A stretch of DNA of 64,000 nucleotides, from positions 1-64,000 of the forward strand of contig NZ_PQHZ01000007.1 of NCBI RefSeq assembly GCF_003385185.1, given 5' to 3'. The notes under the pieces are model-generated. The model saw only the letters and a list, made by a program, of their open reading frames with translations. It was not told where the DNA came from and did not search any database. Position numbers and translations under genes: made by a program. Positions 62,146-64,000 of the stretch are shown in pieces (positions within the stretch are counted from its first letter, which is position 1; each line of letters opens with the position of its first letter). The stretch is from Amycolatopsis palatopharyngis. Lineage in GTDB: Bacteria > Actinomycetota > Actinomycetes > Mycobacteriales > Pseudonocardiaceae.

Positions 62146-62272
62146 GTGTTCACCTCGAGCTGGTGAGGGTTATGCACAACCCGGATGACGGGGGCTGCCC
62201 GGAGGGCTGCTCGCGGCGGCCGGGTGCTGGTGACACTCGCGCAGTAGCCGCACCTGCGTATGTGCGTAACAC
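62146..62272. promoter_or_regulatory. murE-murF gap with an inverted repeat
   Basis: 127 bp, the largest gap inside the mur run. GGGTT-A-TGCA-C-AACCC at 62167-62182 is an inverted repeat 22 nt or more upstream of murF. It may be an operator for an internal promoter. A second short pair CGCAC/GTGCG lies near 62248-62265. Confidence 0.35.
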
Positions 62273-63877
62273 TCATTCTTCTAAGCCTCGGTCCCTGATG
62301 GCTGCCTCCAGTTCGTCACGGTCGGAGAAGGGGTGCACGACGCCGCCGATGTCCTGGCCGGTTTCGTGTCCCTTGCCCGCGACCAGGACCACGTCCCCTG
62401 GCCCTGCCCGGCGCACGGCCTCGGCGATCGCGGCCCTGCGGTCGCCGATCTCGGCGACCTCGCTGTCCAGCGTCGGACCGACCGCTCGGGCTCCCGCCAG
62501 CATCGCGGAGCGGATCGGCTCCGGGTCCTCGCTACGGGGATTGTCGTCGGTCACGATCAGCACGTCGCTGCCCTTGGCCGCGGCCTCGCCCATCAGCGGG
62601 CGCTTGGCGGTGTCCCGGTCCCCTCCGCAGCCGAGGACCGTGATGATCCTGCCCTCGGTGCGGGCCCGCAGTGCCTGCAGCGCCTGGGCGACGGCGGCGG
62701 GCTTGTGGGCGTAGTCGACGACCGCGGTGAAGGGCTGGCCGAGGTAGACCCGCTCCATCCGGCCGGGCACCTCGACCGAGGCGAGCCCGGCGACGATGGC
62801 CTCGATCGGCACTCCCGCCGTGTCCAGGATCGCCGCCGCGAGCACCGCGTTGGCGATGTTGAACGTGCCGGGCAGCGGCAGGGTCGCCCGCGCGGTCAGG
62901 CCGCCGGGGCCGTGCAACCGGAAGGACTGCTCTCCGGTCCGGGTGATCGCCATGTCCGAGGCCCGCCAGGCGGCGGGACTGTCCGGCTCGATCGAGACGG
63001 TCACGGTGTGCGGGCGGACCAGCGCCTGCCCCCACGCGGTGTCCAGCATGACCACCTCTGCGGTGGAGCGGCCGTCGAACAGCATCGCCTTCGCCGCGAA
63101 GTAGTCCTCCATGTCCCGGTGGAAGTCCAGGTGGTCCTGCGAGAGGTTGGTGAACGCCCCCACGGCGAACCTGGTGCCGTTGGCGCGGCCGAGCGAGAGT
63201 GCGTGGCTGGACACCTCCATCGGCACATGCGTCACGCCCTGCTCGACCATCACCGCGAACAACGCCTGCAGATCGGGCGCCTCGGGTGTGGTGAAGGCGC
63301 TCGAGAGGCGCTGTCCCGCGATCCTGGTCTCCACGGTGCCGATGAGCCCCGTGGTCCGGCCTGCCGCGCGCAGTCCGGCCTCGACGAGGTAGGCGGTGGT
63401 GGTCTTGCCCGAGGTGCCGGTGACTCCGAGCACGGAGAGTTGCAGGGAGGGCTCGCCGTAGATCCAGGCGGCGATCGGGCCGAGGATGGCCCTCGGGTCC
63501 GGGTGCACGAGAACGGGAACCGGTGAGTCGCGCAGCGCGGGACGATCGGCGCCTGCCTGGTCGGTGAGCACGGCGGCGGCACCGGCGGCGATGGCCTCGG
63601 CCGCGAAGTCCGCACCGTGCGCCCTGGCTCCGGGCAGTGCCGCGAAGAGATCGCCGGGAAGGACCTGCTGGGCACGCAGGGTCGCGCCGGTCACGACCGT
63701 CTCGCTCTCCGGACCGGCACCACTTTCCGGGAACAGCCGTGCGTCGGCGCGCGCAGCGAGCATGGTCAGCTGCACGGGCTCGATGCGGGCAGGCCGGGGT
63801 GGCGCGACCACGGCCTTCACCGGGCTGTCCGGGACCTGCCCCCTGGACGTGGCAGGTCCGTCGTTGTTGACAGACAC
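62273..63877 (-). CDS. murE: UDP-MurNAc-L-Ala-D-Glu:meso-diaminopimelate ligase
   Basis: A 534-residue Mur ligase. P-loop LGVTGTSGKTTTAYLVEAGL, TTPEAPDLQALFAVMVEQGV (substrate loop), TNLSQDHLDFHRDMEDYFAA, DYAHKPAAV and the DNPR motif (IVTDDNPRSEDPEPIRSA) that selects meso-diaminopimelate over lysine. The cell wall is therefore of the meso-DAP type. GTG at 63877 is used; family N-termini vary and no ribosome site is clear. Upstream bases 63878-64000 probably contain its promoter; the gene beyond is outside the window. Confidence 0.95.
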   Translation of the reverse strand: MSVNNDGPATSRGQVPDSPVKAVVAPPRPARIEPVQLTMLAARADARLFPESGAGPESETVVTGATLRAQQVLPGDLFAALPGARAHGADFAAEAIAAGAAAVLTDQAGADRPALRDSPVPVLVHPDPRAILGPIAAWIYGEPSLQLSVLGVTGTSGKTTTAYLVEAGLRAAGRTTGLIGTVETRIAGQRLSSAFTTPEAPDLQALFAVMVEQGVTHVPMEVSSHALSLGRANGTRFAVGAFTNLSQDHLDFHRDMEDYFAAKAMLFDGRSTAEVVMLDTAWGQALVRPHTVTVSIEPDSPAAWRASDMAITRTGEQSFRLHGPGGLTARATLPLPGTFNIANAVLAAAILDTAGVPIEAIVAGLASVEVPGRMERVYLGQPFTAVVDYAHKPAAVAQALQALRARTEGRIITVLGCGGDRDTAKRPLMGEAAAKGSDVLIVTDDNPRSEDPEPIRSAMLAGARAVGPTLDSEVAEIGDRRAAIAEAVRRAGPGDVVLVAGKGHETGQDIGGVVHPFSDRDELEAAIRDRGLEE

Positions 63878-64000
63878 GCGCGGAAGGTTACCGGCGACCC
63901 TCTCCGCGCCGAGCAGGGGCCGCGAAGCCGCGTGTTCGCCTTCTGTGCACACGTGTTTGCGCTCCACGAACGGGTCTCGGGGGGTTCCCAATTGTTGTGG

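Noticed and set aside
1..64000. tRNA and rRNA genes
   Set aside because: I saw no cloverleaf-compatible sequences with GGTTCGA-type arms and CCA-type ends, nor rRNA motifs; a tRNAscan run would be decisive.

Overview
The window is high-GC actinobacterial chromosome, most likely from the family Pseudonocardiaceae. This placement is inferred from the actinobacterial dcw gene order, the sigK/rskA locus, a mycothiol-type DinB-fold protein, an isorenieratene-type carotenoid cluster, a DUF222/HNH gene and characteristic dispersed repeats. No phage, insertion sequence, CRISPR array, rRNA or tRNA gene was recognised.

Positions 1-7.7 kb hold mixed metabolism: the start of an acyl-CoA dehydrogenase, a dihydropteroate synthase, a methyltransferase, a DUF222/HNH gene, pobA with its divergent IclR regulator, a small graveyard of broken genes (about 5.7-6.5 kb) and a zinc alcohol dehydrogenase. 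Positions 7.7-13.6 kb hold a tightly overlapping carotenoid operon (crtB-idi-crtYc-crtYd-crtT-crtU) facing a Rieske gene. Small stress-type genes surround it, several preceded by SigB/SigF-like promoters. Positions 15.6-26.8 kb hold a TetR gene divergent from an SCO6745-type gene across a double operator, a beta-phosphoglucomutase/GH65 phosphorylase pair, a Ppx/GppA protein, a sortase-fold protein lacking the catalytic cysteine, and a DUF885 protein preceded by a fragment of a second copy.

Positions 26.8-40.8 kb run mainly on the minus strand: rluA-type synthase, lspA, a class V aminotransferase behind a SAM-IV-like riboswitch, a K+(Na+)/H+ antiporter, a penicillin-binding protein, ileS behind a T-box leader, divIVA, yggT and sepF. 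From there to the right edge lies the division and cell-wall (dcw) cluster, read right to left: murE-murF-mraY-murD-ftsW-murG-murC-ftsQ, then ftsZ-pgeF-yggS-sepF-yggT-divIVA. Between ftsQ and ftsZ, which are usually adjacent in actinobacteria, lies about 8.8 kb of unrelated material: the sigK-rskA locus with its oxidoreductase, DUF1365, ufaA1-type and DUF1295 genes, a chitinase, and two tandem DUF4360 genes.

The most notable signals are: (1) two divergent, symmetric SigK-type promoters, each placed so that transcription would start at the first codon; (2) three 77-bp repeats between the ufaA1-type and DUF1295 genes that form a chain of overlapping mini-ORFs, with relatives of the element upstream of sepF and inside the 5' coding part of ftsQ; (3) a 30-bp-armed inverted repeat filling the ftsZ-pgeF gap; (4) a probably inactive sortase; and (5) a large perfect palindrome present twice. 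Start sites were chosen by hand from Shine-Dalgarno spacing and family alignments from memory; no database search was run.
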